A stretch of 64,000 nucleotides of DNA from Sporosarcina koreensis (lineage in GTDB: Bacteria; Bacillota; Bacilli; Bacillales_A; Planococcaceae): contig NZ_LN651337.1 of the NCBI RefSeq assembly GCF_000826145.2, forward strand, positions 1,561,945-1,625,944, given 5' to 3'. Below, in pieces: positions 16,999 through 26,252 of the stretch. Under the pieces are notes generated by a model, which saw only the letters and a list, made by a program, of their open reading frames with translations, was not told the DNA's origin and did not search any database. A program made the translations under genes and the position numbers. Position 1 is the stretch's first letter; every line of letters starts with the position of its first letter.

Positions 16999-18260
16999 CG
17001 ACAGGAAATGGGGAGCGCAGCGGAGCCGACCATTCAACGGGTTTGGGGAGCGGGATGGCCGCGAGGATTGGGGAATTGCACGGCGCAGCGGCGGCCGCGG
17101 GCTTGGGATGGCGGAATGGAGCGGTTAGCTGTGGAATTGATCGGTTGGCCGGTGTAATGGAGCGGTTAGCTGTGGAATTGATCGGTTGGCCAGGCGAATG
17201 GAGCGGTTAGCCGTGGAATTGAGCCGTTAGCGGTGGGAATGGAGCGCTTGGCCAAGCGATTTGAGTGATTCCTCCGACAGGAAAAGCGGAGCGCAGCGGA
17301 GCCGACCATTCAACGGGTTTGGGGAGCGGGATGGCCGCGAGGATTGGGGAATTGCACGGCGCAGCGGCGGCCGCGGGCTTAGGATGGCGGAATGGAGCGG
17401 TCCTGAAACGGAATAGAGCGGTTGGCCGGTGTAATGGAGCGGTTAGCTGTGGAATTGAGCGGTTGGCCAGGCGAATGGAGCGGTTAGCCGTGGAATTGAG
17501 CGGTTAGCGGTGGGAATGGAGCGCTTGGCCAAGCGATTTGAGCGATTCCTCCGACAGGAAATGCGGAGCGCAGCGGAGCCGACCATTCAACGGGTTTGGG
17601 GAGCGGGATGGCCGCGAGGATTGGGGAATTGCACGGCGCAGCGGCGGCCGCGGGCTTGGGATGGCGGAATGGAGCGGTTAGCTGTGGAATTGATCGGTTG
17701 GCCGGTGTAATGGAGCGGTTAGCTGTGGAATTGATCGGTTGGCCAGGCGAATGGAGCGGTTAGCCGTGGAATTGAGCCGTTAGCGGTGGGAATGGAGCGC
17801 TTGGCCAAGCGATTTGAGTGATTCCTCCGACAGGAAAAGCGGAGCGCAGCGGAGCCGACCATTCAACGGGTTTGGGGAGCGGGATGGCCGCGAGGATTGG
17901 GGAATTGCACGGCGCAGCGGCGGCCGCGGGCTTAGGATGGCGGAATGGAGCGGTTAGCGGTGGGAATGGAGCGCTTGGCCAAGCGATTTGAGCGATTCCT
18001 CCGACAGGAAAAGCGGAGCGCAGCGGAGCCGACCATTCAACGGGTTTGGGGAGCGGGATGGCCGCGAGGATTGGGGAATTGCACGGCGCAGCGGCGGCCG
18101 CGGGCTTAGGATGGCGGAATGGAGCGGTTAGCTGTGGAATTGATCGGTTGGCCGGTGTAATGGAGCGGTTAGCTGTGGAATTGATCGGTTGGCCAGGCGA
18201 ATGGAGCGCTTAGCGGCGGGAATGGAGCGCTTGTCCGGTGGAAGGGAGCGGTCCTGGCGG
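16999..18260 (+). repeat. Higher-order tandem repeat with a 276-bp period
   Basis: The core start CGACAGGAAA recurs at 16999, 17275, 17552, 17828 and 18002, giving periods of 276, 277, 276 and 174 bp; the fourth copy is internally deleted and the fifth is partial. Each full copy is a core of about 130 bp (AGCGCAGCGGAGCCGACC to GCGGCCGCGGGCTT) plus about seven 20-21 bp AATGGAGCGGTT units. By eye 17012-17401 and 17565-17954 are identical at an offset of 553 bp, so the last expansion duplicated a two-copy block. The first 276-bp copy holds seven AGCGG on the plus strand and no CCGCT. Nothing here is coding. Confidence 0.93.
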
Positions 18261-18273
18261 CGCAGCGGCATGC

Positions 18274-18310
18274 AAAAAACCGCGGCTCCCCTCGGGGAGC
18301 ACGCGGTTTT
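18274..18310 (-). terminator. Terminator of the subtilase-SLH gene
   Basis: AAAACCGCG and CGCGGTTTT enclose an inner stem GCTCCCC/GGGGAGC. On the minus strand six T residues follow. It starts eight bases after the stop codon. Confidence 0.88.
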
Positions 18311-18317
18311 CGAGGTT

Positions 18318-20252
18318 TCATTTGAATAGCGCTGGGTTTTCGGCGTTGGCCAGGAAGACGCTGTAGGTGGCGCGGGTCATCGTTTCCTGCGGTCTGAAGG
18401 TGCCGTCCGGGTAGCCTTTGGTGACGCCTGCCTGGGTCAGTGCCAATGCGGCGTCATAGCTGGCGACGTTCGGGGTCATGTCCTTGAACGGCGATTTCAG
18501 GCTGGTGTCGGCCTGCAGCTTGAACGCTTTCTGCAGGAGGAGCGCCATTTCACCGCGGGAGACGGCCTGGTTCGGCCGGAAGGTACCGTCCGGGAAGCCG
18601 CTCAGCAGTCCGGTCTCAAGCGCGGACTGGACGTAGCCGGAGGCGAAGCTGTTCGGGCTGACGTCGCGGAACTTCGTCTGCCGTTTTTCACCGTTGAGTC
18701 CCGCGGCCCGGCCCATGATCGCGACGGCTTCCGCGCGTGTGATCTTCTTGTCTGGACGGAACGTGTTGTCGTTGAAGCCGTAGATCATCTGTTTATCCGC
18801 CAGATAGGCGATCTGCGGGGCGTACCATTTCAGCCCGCTGACGTCCTTGTAGTTCGTGCCGTCGATCTTGAGGATGATGTCTTCCTGGATCTGGCGGCCG
18901 GCTTTCGTCATGATGGCGTACTTGCCGTGGTACGTGCCCGACAGCAGGTAGGTCTCCCACTTGCCCGGGGACTGCTCGGGTATTTCGCGGCCCTCGATCT
19001 TGAGCTGGCGCACGGTCGTCTTGTCGGCGTTCGACAGCTCGAAGATGACTTTGCCTTTCTGCGTGTACTGCGTCATCATCGGGATCTCCTCGACTTTCGC
19101 CGGGTAGCGGACGAGTCCGTAGCCGAACTGGCGGTCGCGCCCTTTGGTGCCGAGGTCCTCCGCGGCGTTCGCGAGGATCGAGCGCATACGGATGTTGGTC
19201 ATGTCCGGGAACCGCTCTTTCAGCAGCGCGGCGATGCCCGAGACATGCGGTGCTGCCATGGATGTGCCGGACAGGTCATAGTAGCCGTCCTTCTTGCCGT
19301 CGTCATCGAGCGCCCGCGGATATGTACTGAAGATCTCCACGCCGGGTGCCGCAAGTTCGACTTCCGGTCCCATCGATGCTTCGAGGAACCGTTCTTTATT
19401 GTTGGCGACAGCCGTGACAGCGATGATCGTCGGGTATTTCGCCGGATATTGGACGGAGTCCTTGTTGTCGCCGAATTCCTCGTTGCCCGATGCTGCGATG
19501 AGGATCATGCCTTTCGAGTATGCTTTCTCCAGCATGAGCTTGAGCGCCAGGTCGTTGCGGTTCGTCGTGATGCTCATGTTGAGAATGTCGATCTTGTTGT
19601 TGATGGCCCATTCGACACCGGCGATGATGTCCGCCGTTGTGCCGGAGTCGTACTGGTTGATGGACTTGATGGCGTACAGGTCGATGCCGGGTGCGACACC
19701 GAGTGTGCCGTTGCTCGCTTTCTGGGCGGCGAGGATGCCGGCGACGTGGGTGCCGTGGCCGAGGTCATCGGCATACGGGATAGTCCCTGCCGCGCATTCG
19801 GCTTTCGGCAGTGCGCAGAAGCCGCCTTTGACGTTCAGTTTGCTGTGGGTCGTGTCGATGCCGCTGTCGAGGACGCCGACTTTGACGCCTTTGCCCGTGT
19901 AGGGAGCGATCACGTCCGGTGTGGTGTTGATGAGGCTGAAGCGTTTCGGGTAGGTGATCTGTGAAGGAGGGGCAGGTGCTTCGGTCGCTGCGGCCACTTC
20001 ATAGGTATGGTTCGGATAAAGTTCGACGTTCGGATACTGTTGCCGGATGAGTGCGATATCCTCTTGCGTCAGGCTGATCTGCCCGAGCGGTGCCTGCCTG
20101 AATTGCTGTGTGAACGGTCCGATCTCCTGCGCGATGGCGTCCAGTTCATCTGCGGACCCTTTCAGCAGCCAGTCGGTCTGCTCTGCTGCATGCGCGTGGA
20201 TTGGCACGAGCAGACCGAGCATGAGCACGACCGCCATTCCAAATTTTCTCAC
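18318..20252 (-). CDS. Subtilisin-like serine protease with C-terminal SLH domains
   Basis: The 644-residue product starts at GTG 20252, with AAAGGAG seven bases upstream. A signal peptide (1-22) is followed by a short propeptide (about 25-90) and an S8 domain (about 105-385) with the triad D129 (VGVLDSGID), H166 (GHGTHVAG) and S331 (GTSMAAPH), plus oxyanion N257. Two cysteines (C146, C153) could form a disulfide, unusual for the group. A beta domain (about 390-450) precedes three SLH repeats to the C-terminus. It would sit on the wall and process surface or secreted proteins. It is the third of five consecutive SLH genes. Confidence 0.92.
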   Translation of the reverse strand: MRKFGMAVVLMLGLLVPIHAHAAEQTDWLLKGSADELDAIAQEIGPFTQQFRQAPLGQISLTQEDIALIRQQYPNVELYPNHTYEVAAATEAPAPPSQITYPKRFSLINTTPDVIAPYTGKGVKVGVLDSGIDTTHSKLNVKGGFCALPKAECAAGTIPYADDLGHGTHVAGILAAQKASNGTLGVAPGIDLYAIKSINQYDSGTTADIIAGVEWAINNKIDILNMSITTNRNDLALKLMLEKAYSKGMILIAASGNEEFGDNKDSVQYPAKYPTIIAVTAVANNKERFLEASMGPEVELAAPGVEIFSTYPRALDDDGKKDGYYDLSGTSMAAPHVSGIAALLKERFPDMTNIRMRSILANAAEDLGTKGRDRQFGYGLVRYPAKVEEIPMMTQYTQKGKVIFELSNADKTTVRQLKIEGREIPEQSPGKWETYLLSGTYHGKYAIMTKAGRQIQEDIILKIDGTNYKDVSGLKWYAPQIAYLADKQMIYGFNDNTFRPDKKITRAEAVAIMGRAAGLNGEKRQTKFRDVSPNSFASGYVQSALETGLLSGFPDGTFRPNQAVSRGEMALLLQKAFKLQADTSLKSPFKDMTPNVASYDAALALTQAGVTKGYPDGTFRPQETMTRATYSVFLANAENPALFK

Positions 20253-20374
20253 GTGATCACTCCTTTGATGGATTGGTATGTATATTATGACTCTATACCC
20301 CGTCCGAGTCCACCTTGGACATGGTTGGGGAGAAAAAGTTTGCGAGGGGTGCAGAGCGGTACATCCCTACTGCC

Positions 20375-20441
20375 CCCAGGGTGCCTGTGCACGACAGCCA
20401 TTCGCGTTCTTCCGCGAATTGTGGCGTGCACAGACACCCGG
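20375..20441 (-). repeat. Hairpin repeat element, copy e (inverted)
   Basis: This is the only full copy in minus orientation. It reads CCCAGGGTGCCTGTGCACG, then ATTCGCG-TTCTTC-CGCGAAT, then CGTGCACAGACACCCGG on the plus strand. Confidence 0.85.
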
Positions 20442-20580
20442 ATGGAGTGAGAGGCTTCCTTTCTCCTGCGAGCGGCACAAATGCAGTGGAAGATTACGTG
20501 CCAAAAGAGATGGAGCCGGGTTTGCGGGGCTATCCCTCTGTTCATCGGCTCTCCCGTTCATCGGGTGCCAGGCGGCCGCG

Positions 20581-20608
20581 CAATTCGCGGAAGGACGCGA
20601 ATGGTCGC
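20581..20608 (+). repeat. Hairpin element, inner-stem fragment
   Basis: CAATTCGCGG AAGGACGCGA ATGG matches the inner stem and loop of the element. The outer arms are lost or highly diverged. Confidence 0.6.
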
Positions 20609-20635
20609 AACCGTCTGTCCCCCGCCGTATGTATA

Positions 20636-20670
20636 GAAAAATCCCACCCGCTCCGGAGAACGGGTGGGAC
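20636..20670 (-). terminator. Terminator of the SLH amidase gene
   Basis: TCCCACCCG at 20642-20650 pairs with CGGGTGGGA at 20661-20669. On the minus strand five T residues follow. Confidence 0.85.
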
Positions 20671-20676
20671 GGGACA

Positions 20677-22176
20677 TCAGTGGAGCTTGCCGCTTGGTGT
20701 AGCGTTGACTGTTTTGTACAGCGGCAGGACGTCTGTGCGCCCTTCGTAGTAATAGTAGTAATCGAGTGTTGCGAGGAACAGGCCTTTTGCGAGTTTCTGG
20801 CGTCCGGCTTCCGTTCCCATGAGGCCGATATCTTTTTTGTTCGTGATGAAGCCCATTTCTGCAAGCACGGCCGGAACTGTGTTCTGACGGAGGACAGCCA
20901 GGTTTCCGACCTTGATACCGCGGTCGGTCAGGCCCCACGCTTCCAGCATACGGTTCTGCGTATAGCGTGCGAGAGCTTTTGACTGGGCCACGTTCGGGTT
21001 CACTGCTGCGGAACGGCTGTAATAGAACGTCTCTGTTCCGTTTGCCGAACTGCCTGTGTGCGAGTTCGTGTGGATTGAGACGAAAATGCTGCCGTTCACT
21101 TTTTTCGCATATGCTGCGCGAGCATCAAGTGAAGGGTATGTGTCGCCCGATCGGGTCATCTTCGCTTGGATTGGTACATTCTTGTAGTAAGCTTCCATCT
21201 TTTTGGCGACGTTCAGCGTGATATTCTTCTCCAGGAATCCGTTGCCTGGTGCCCCGCTGTCTTTACCGCCGTGTCCGGCATCAATGACAACAACGATATC
21301 CTTCAGCGGCTTCTTGCCCGGCGGTGTCGGAATCGGATCCGGCTTCGTCACTGGCGGTGTTGGCGGAACGACTTCCGGATTGTCGGTCGGCTTGTCCAGC
21401 TGGAGGTAAGCCGAGTGGACGAACCCTTTGACGTTGTCGGACGTGATGTATGCCCAGTCACCGACGGAATATGCGTAGGAGACGATCTTGCCGCTCGGGA
21501 TCGTTTTGATGGCGGCATAGTCGACGCCCGGTCCTTTGCGCATGTTGAGTTTCGTGCCGTCTTGTACATTGACGTAGACGTCCGTGTCGAATTTCTCGGA
21601 GTTCGCTGTCCGGAAGTCCGCGTTGATGGAACGCGCGAGGAACACGGCGAAGTCCGCACGTTTGATGGTCTGGGATTCACCGAAAGTGCCGTCTGCGACT
21701 CCCGCTGCGATCCCTTTGTTCATGAGGGAGCTTGCGGCTGCACTGACCGAACTTGACTTGTAATCGAAAGTGCGGCTGATGAGCATCGCCATTTCACCGC
21801 GGCTCAGTGTGTTTTTCGGCTTGAAGGAGCCGTCCGGATAGCCGGAGATGATGTTTTTGTCGACGAGCTGCTGTATGTAGCCGGATGCGAAGTTGTTCGA
21901 ACCGACGTCCTTGAAGTTCGTCGACCGCATTTCACCGTTCAAGTTGAGTGTGCGGCCGAGCATCGCTGCCGCCTGATCACGTGTCACTTGCTGTTCCGGG
22001 ACGAACCGTGTTGCGGACACACCTCCAGTGATGCCTCCATCGACCAGGTAGTAGATTTCCGCCTGGGCCCGGTGGGTCGTGCCGACGTCCGTGAATGTAG
22101 TGGCTGCCTGGGACTCTTGTCCGAATGGGACAAGCGCTGCGAGGGACAGGGTGAGGCATGCTGCAAGTTTCTTCAA
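20677..22176 (-). CDS. SLH-anchored N-acetylmuramoyl-L-alanine amidase
   Basis: The 499-residue product starts at TTG 22176, chosen because GGAGG lies about ten bases upstream. Domains: signal peptide 1-24; three SLH repeats (about 25-190), with IISGYPDGSFKPKNTLSRG in the second; a bacterial SH3 domain (about 198-262); a Pro-rich linker; and an Amidase_3 domain (about 292-480) with zinc ligands H302 (DAGHGG), E316 and H369 (SIHTN) and catalytic E440 (LAEMGF). It cleaves the MurNAc-L-Ala bond. With the glucosaminidase and endopeptidase nearby, the cluster covers three different peptidoglycan bonds. Confidence 0.93.
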   Translation of the reverse strand: MKKLAACLTLSLAALVPFGQESQAATTFTDVGTTHRAQAEIYYLVDGGITGGVSATRFVPEQQVTRDQAAAMLGRTLNLNGEMRSTNFKDVGSNNFASGYIQQLVDKNIISGYPDGSFKPKNTLSRGEMAMLISRTFDYKSSSVSAAASSLMNKGIAAGVADGTFGESQTIKRADFAVFLARSINADFRTANSEKFDTDVYVNVQDGTKLNMRKGPGVDYAAIKTIPSGKIVSYAYSVGDWAYITSDNVKGFVHSAYLQLDKPTDNPEVVPPTPPVTKPDPIPTPPGKKPLKDIVVVIDAGHGGKDSGAPGNGFLEKNITLNVAKKMEAYYKNVPIQAKMTRSGDTYPSLDARAAYAKKVNGSIFVSIHTNSHTGSSANGTETFYYSRSAAVNPNVAQSKALARYTQNRMLEAWGLTDRGIKVGNLAVLRQNTVPAVLAEMGFITNKKDIGLMGTEAGRQKLAKGLFLATLDYYYYYEGRTDVLPLYKTVNATPSGKLH

Positions 22177-22356
22177 TGGTACAATCCTCCAAATTTTTGT
22201 CGTTACCGTAAAGGATACAACAATTCTTTGTATTTCTCTATGTTTCTATCGGCCCAAATTCGGGTAGTTTAATAGTTTCCGCCATTTTCGACTGGTCATT
22301 CGTACCCGTTCGACAAACGCTTGCTTGCTTAGACGTTATGCTCACGCGGTTTCGTG

Positions 22357-22398
22357 GAAAACGCCGGATTCTCATTTCGAGAAGAATCCGGCGTTTTT
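22357..22398 (-). terminator. Terminator of the SLH 5'-nucleotidase gene
   Basis: AAAACGCCGGATT and AATCCGGCGTTTTT form a 12-13 bp stem with a 14-base loop, ten bases beyond the stop codon. T runs on both sides allow bidirectional use. Confidence 0.85.
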
Positions 22399-22407
22399 GT
22401 GATGTTT

Positions 22408-24654
22408 TTATTTCCCTGCTGGTTCTTCAGCTGGAACTTTGTATCCATTTTGCTGCGTTTCGAGCGATACGTCGATGATGCGTCCCTCGATTTTCGGGCT
22501 GATTTCCTTGCCGAGTGACTGGAGGTATTCGATCAGGTTCTGCGTGTCGGAGAAGCCAGGGTCGGAGACGCGGCCTTCTGCGGACGCTCTTTCGAAGACG
22601 TCATAGTCGTCCCCGCCGCGTGCTGTGAAGGAGTTCGTTGCGATGTAGACCGTCTTGTCGTCTTCCAGCGGCACGTACTTGTCGCCTTCCTTGACCAAGA
22701 CGTCAATGACGCGCTTACCGGATTCCTTCGTGCTGTCATAGGTGAACTTCATGCCGCCGACATGCAGGAACCCGCCGTCCTCTTTCAGGCCTTTGCCTTC
22801 AGCGATCAATGCGCCGCGCACACTGCGCTCGAGCGCCTCTTTCACTTCCTTGCCGTTCGACTTGACGATGGCGAGCGGGTTGCCGAATGGCAGGACCTGC
22901 GCAATGCTGCCGACCGTGATGTCACCGGCTTCGATGCTCGTCCGGATTCCGCCGCCGTTCTGCATGGCGACCACTGTTGCTTCCTCCATGCCCGGAAGTG
23001 TCTTCGCTTTCGACAGCATCGCATCCGCGATCAGGTTGCCGAGGTTCGTCTCGTTGTGACGGACACTCGATGTGCCTTCTGCGTTCGAATCACGCGCACC
23101 GCTCAGGTCGACATCCGTTGTGACACCGATGGATTCCTTCTTCAGCTCTTCCTTCCCTGCTTTGAAGGGTGCGAGGACTGCGGCCGCTTGCGGATCGGCT
23201 GTCATTGTCTTCGGATCGATCTTGATGAGTTCGCCGTGGTTCCAGTAGATTTCGCCTTTCGGGTTGAACTTCACGTCGAGCTTGCCGACGTAGTCCCCGT
23301 ACTGGCCTGCCTGGACGATCAGCGTCTTGTCACCTGACTCATGGGTGATGGTGATCGGTTCTTTCAGTGCCGTGTGCGTATGGCCCCCGACGATGACGTC
23401 GATGCCGGGCACCATTTTCGCGAGTGTCTGGTCGCTGCCTGACGGTGCTGCTTCATCCACACCGACGTGGGTGATCGCGATGATTTTGTCGACCCCTTGC
23501 GCTTCCAGTGCTGCGACTGTCTCTTTCGCGCGTGTGATGTAGCTGAGGACGTCGACGTCCGCCGGGCTTGAGATGTTGACCGTGTCTTCCGTCGTCAGGC
23601 CGAACATGCCGACTTTCTGACCATCCATCATGACAATGTTGCCGTCATAGATTTCCCCGCCACCTGCATTTTCCGCGATGCCGCCTTTGTAGAGGCTCTT
23701 CAGTTTCGCATCATCCTTGAAGTCGAGGTTTGCGCCGAGTACCGGGAATTGCGCACCGAGGATGTAGTTGCGGAGTGCCGCGTGGCCGTCCGGCGTGCCG
23801 CCTTCGTCGAATTCATGGTTGCCGAAAGTGACGGCGTCGAAGCCGAGGTAGTTCATTATGACGACGTCCGCCTGGCCTTTGTATTTATTCCAATAAAGAT
23901 CACCTGAGAAGACGTCCCCGCCGTGGAGAAGCAGGCTGTTCTTATGCGTTGCGCGCAGATCCTGGACGACATTCGCGATGTACGGGAAGTTGTCGAGGTA
24001 CGCGTGGTGGTCGTTCATGTGCATGACTAACAGGTCGAGGTAGCCGAATTTCGCGTTGCCGTTGTTGAGGAGCATCGCGAGTTCGCCTCGCGTGACGGGC
24101 ATGGATGTGCCGAACATCTTGTCCGTCTTGCCGTTTGCGATCTTTTCGTCGACGAGGGCCTGGACGTATGGGGCGAAGCGTTTGTTGACATCTGTGAATT
24201 TGGTTGACGTCTTGTCCATGTCGACTTGGAGTTTCGCTGCTCTGACGATCATGGCAGCGGCTTCCCCGCGTGTCAGCTGTTCGTTCGCGCCGAATTTTGT
24301 TGCGCTCTTCCCGCTGACAATGCCTTGGTCCTTCAGTGCGTCGACGGCCCATTTCGCGGATTTCGGCACATCGGTGAACCCGGAGTCCGTGGATACACCG
24401 CCCGGTTCGAGACCCATGAGTTTCGCGAGGAAGACGGCGGCGTCCGCGCGTTTGACGTCGGATGCCGTGCCGAACTTGTCAGCGCTTACACCTTGGGTGA
24501 TATTGTTCGCCCAGAGGAAGTTGACGGCGTCCGCATAGCGGTCGGAGACGTCTGTGAATTTCGATGTGTCTGCAGAAGCGCTCGGTACCGCGATTGCGGA
24601 CGCGACAGCTGCAGCTGTAACGGCAGTGGCCAGGAATTTCGTGTGTTTGTTCAT
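22408..24654 (-). CDS. SLH-anchored 5'-nucleotidase/metallophosphoesterase
   Basis: The 748-residue exported enzyme has a signal peptide at 1-28 and three SLH repeats at about 30-205. A calcineurin-type metallophosphatase domain begins near 207, with LVMHMNDHHAYLD, LLLHGGDVFSGD, FGNHEFDEGG and VGGHTHTAL as metal-binding motifs. A 5'-nucleotidase C-terminal domain (RHNETNLGNLIADAML onwards) follows at about 535-715. Such enzymes dephosphorylate extracellular nucleotides or cyclic nucleotides so that nucleosides and phosphate can be taken up. The ATG follows AGGGGGC by about eight bases. Confidence 0.93.
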   Translation of the reverse strand: MNKHTKFLATAVTAAAVASAIAVPSASADTSKFTDVSDRYADAVNFLWANNITQGVSADKFGTASDVKRADAAVFLAKLMGLEPGGVSTDSGFTDVPKSAKWAVDALKDQGIVSGKSATKFGANEQLTRGEAAAMIVRAAKLQVDMDKTSTKFTDVNKRFAPYVQALVDEKIANGKTDKMFGTSMPVTRGELAMLLNNGNAKFGYLDLLVMHMNDHHAYLDNFPYIANVVQDLRATHKNSLLLHGGDVFSGDLYWNKYKGQADVVIMNYLGFDAVTFGNHEFDEGGTPDGHAALRNYILGAQFPVLGANLDFKDDAKLKSLYKGGIAENAGGGEIYDGNIVMMDGQKVGMFGLTTEDTVNISSPADVDVLSYITRAKETVAALEAQGVDKIIAITHVGVDEAAPSGSDQTLAKMVPGIDVIVGGHTHTALKEPITITHESGDKTLIVQAGQYGDYVGKLDVKFNPKGEIYWNHGELIKIDPKTMTADPQAAAVLAPFKAGKEELKKESIGVTTDVDLSGARDSNAEGTSSVRHNETNLGNLIADAMLSKAKTLPGMEEATVVAMQNGGGIRTSIEAGDITVGSIAQVLPFGNPLAIVKSNGKEVKEALERSVRGALIAEGKGLKEDGGFLHVGGMKFTYDSTKESGKRVIDVLVKEGDKYVPLEDDKTVYIATNSFTARGGDDYDVFERASAEGRVSDPGFSDTQNLIEYLQSLGKEISPKIEGRIIDVSLETQQNGYKVPAEEPAGK

Positions 24655-24696
24655 TCGGTTGTGCCCCCTAGTTTAGTAGTTTGGACATGCAGACCT

Positions 24697-24705
24697 ATCA
24701 TATCA
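24697..24705 (-). promoter_or_regulatory. Extended -10 for the SLH 5'-nucleotidase gene
   Basis: On the minus strand TGATATGAT forms an extended -10 (TGn plus TATGAT) about 40 bases upstream of the ATG. No good -35 is present. Confidence 0.4.
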
Positions 24706-24773
24706 GTTTATGAGAGTTCCGGCTAGCTGTTTTCGAAGTTATTTGATAAGTCTTTACGGAGTTTACATGTACT

Positions 24774-24807
24774 TAAAAAAGCCCTCCGCGGATGTGCGGA
24801 AGGCTTG
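24774..24807 (-). terminator. Terminator of the yhdT-panF operon
   Basis: Six A residues, then GCCCTCCGCG paired with the GCGGAAGGC side. Read on the minus strand it is a nine-pair GC-rich hairpin with one G-T, followed by TTTTTT just after the panF stop. Confidence 0.8.
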
Positions 24808-24809
24808 GA

Positions 24810-26252
24810 TTAAAATTGGAACGGTTCGCGTTTTGCAGCTAGGCTCCCGATGACGAAGGCGGCGAGCGAGAGGACGACCGGGATCGTGACGGCGTGGACG
24901 CCGAGCAGGTCGCCGTTCGCCTGGTTGTACAGGTAGATGGCGATGTATGATGCCATACCGGTCACCATGGACGCGAGAGCGCCGGTTTTATTGCCATACT
25001 TCCAATAGAGTCCGAGGACGATCGGCCAGATGAAGGCGGCTTCGAGCCCGCCGAACGCGAACAGGTTGAGGAAGATGAGCAGGTCGGGCGGCTGCAGGGC
25101 GAGCAGGAAGACGATGACGCCGAGCACGCCGGTGATGCCGAAACTGAGCGTTTTGACCTGTTTCTCGGTCGCCTGCGGTCTGACGTAGCTCAAGTAGACG
25201 TCCTTGACGATCGCTGAGCTGACGAGCAGCAGCAGCGAGTCGACGGTCGACATGATGGCGGCCATCGGGGCGGCGAGGACGATGCCTGCGAGCCACGGCG
25301 GCAGGACGTCGAGCGCGATGAGCGGGATGACTTTGTCGCCGACGTCGATGCCGGGCAGGACCGGGCGCGCGAAGATGCCGATCAGGTGCATGTTGAGCAT
25401 GATGAAGCCAGTGACGATCGTGCCGATGGCGAGCGCGCGGTGCATGGCGCGGGAGCTCTTGTAGCTCATCGTGCGGACGACCATCTGCGGCAGGCCGACG
25501 ACGCCGACGCCGACGAGGATCCAGAAGCTCGAGACGTAGGCCGGCGTGAGGCTCCGGTCGGCCCCGAATGGCGTGACGAGGTTCGGGTTTTCATTGACCA
25601 GATCCTGCATGATCGCCGGGATGCCGCCGCCTGCGATGATGACGCCGATCAGCAGGACGAGCGTGCCGACGACCATGATGGCGCCCTGGACGGCGTCGGT
25701 GAGCGCGACGGCGCGGAACCCGCCGATCGTCACGTAGATGAGGACGCTGACGGCGAAGATGAACAGCGCCGACGTGTAACTGAGGCCGGTGAGCGATTCG
25801 ATGAGCCGACCGCCGCCGACCCACTGCGCGGTCATCGCGGAGAACAGGAAGACGATGATGGCGATGGCGGACAGGATCGCGACCGCCGGGCTGTTGTAGC
25901 GCGCTTTCAGGAAGTCGATCATCGTGACGGCGTCATAGCGCCGGCTGAGGATCGCGAACTTCTTGCCGAGCACGAGCAGGACGAAGTACCCGGTGACGAC
26001 CTGCGTCATTGCGAGCAGCGCCCAGCCGAAGCCGACGGTGTACGCCGTGCCGGGCCCGCCGAGGAAGCTCGACGCGCTGCCGTACGTCGCGACCATCGTC
26101 ATTGCGAGGACGAAGCCGCCGAGTTCACGGCCGCCGAGGAAGTACTCCTGCAGGAAGCCGCCGCCGCTGCCCATTTGTTTGGAGGCGATGAACCCGATGG
26201 CGAAGATGGCGATCAGGAAGATGATGAGCGGGATGAGTACGCCGATGTTCAT
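24810..26252 (-). CDS. panF: Sodium/pantothenate symporter
   Basis: The 480-residue sodium:solute symporter has about 13 hydrophobic segments. The N-terminal FLQEYFLGGRELGGFVLAM, AMTMVATYGSASSFLGGPG and the MSTVDSLLLLVSSAIVKD motif are typical of PanF. It imports pantothenate with sodium for coenzyme A synthesis. Its ATG overlaps the stop of the small upstream gene by four bases, the usual yhdT-panF arrangement, which supports the specific assignment over other SSS members. Confidence 0.92.
   Translation of the reverse strand: MNIGVLIPLIIFLIAIFAIGFIASKQMGSGGGFLQEYFLGGRELGGFVLAMTMVATYGSASSFLGGPGTAYTVGFGWALLAMTQVVTGYFVLLVLGKKFAILSRRYDAVTMIDFLKARYNSPAVAILSAIAIIVFLFSAMTAQWVGGGRLIESLTGLSYTSALFIFAVSVLIYVTIGGFRAVALTDAVQGAIMVVGTLVLLIGVIIAGGGIPAIMQDLVNENPNLVTPFGADRSLTPAYVSSFWILVGVGVVGLPQMVVRTMSYKSSRAMHRALAIGTIVTGFIMLNMHLIGIFARPVLPGIDVGDKVIPLIALDVLPPWLAGIVLAAPMAAIMSTVDSLLLLVSSAIVKDVYLSYVRPQATEKQVKTLSFGITGVLGVIVFLLALQPPDLLIFLNLFAFGGLEAAFIWPIVLGLYWKYGNKTGALASMVTGMASYIAIYLYNQANGDLLGVHAVTIPVVLSLAAFVIGSLAAKREPFQF

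Larger units (their letters stand above)
20253..20635. other. Spacer with inverted hairpin copy and degenerate repeat sequence
   Basis: This spacer lacks AATGGAGCGGTT arrays. It holds the only inverted hairpin copy (20375-20441) and a half copy (20581-20608). The minus-strand promoter of the subtilase should lie at about 20260-20320, where an AT-rich stretch with TATACATACC-type sequence occurs; no certain boxes were assigned. The short reading frames here overlap the palindromes and look non-coding. Confidence 0.5.

Noticed and set aside
16999..18260. Repeat arrays as coding for repetitive peptides (MERL-type frames)
   Set aside because: Mixed 20 and 21 bp unit lengths shift the frame, stops are frequent, and no ribosome binding sites are present.
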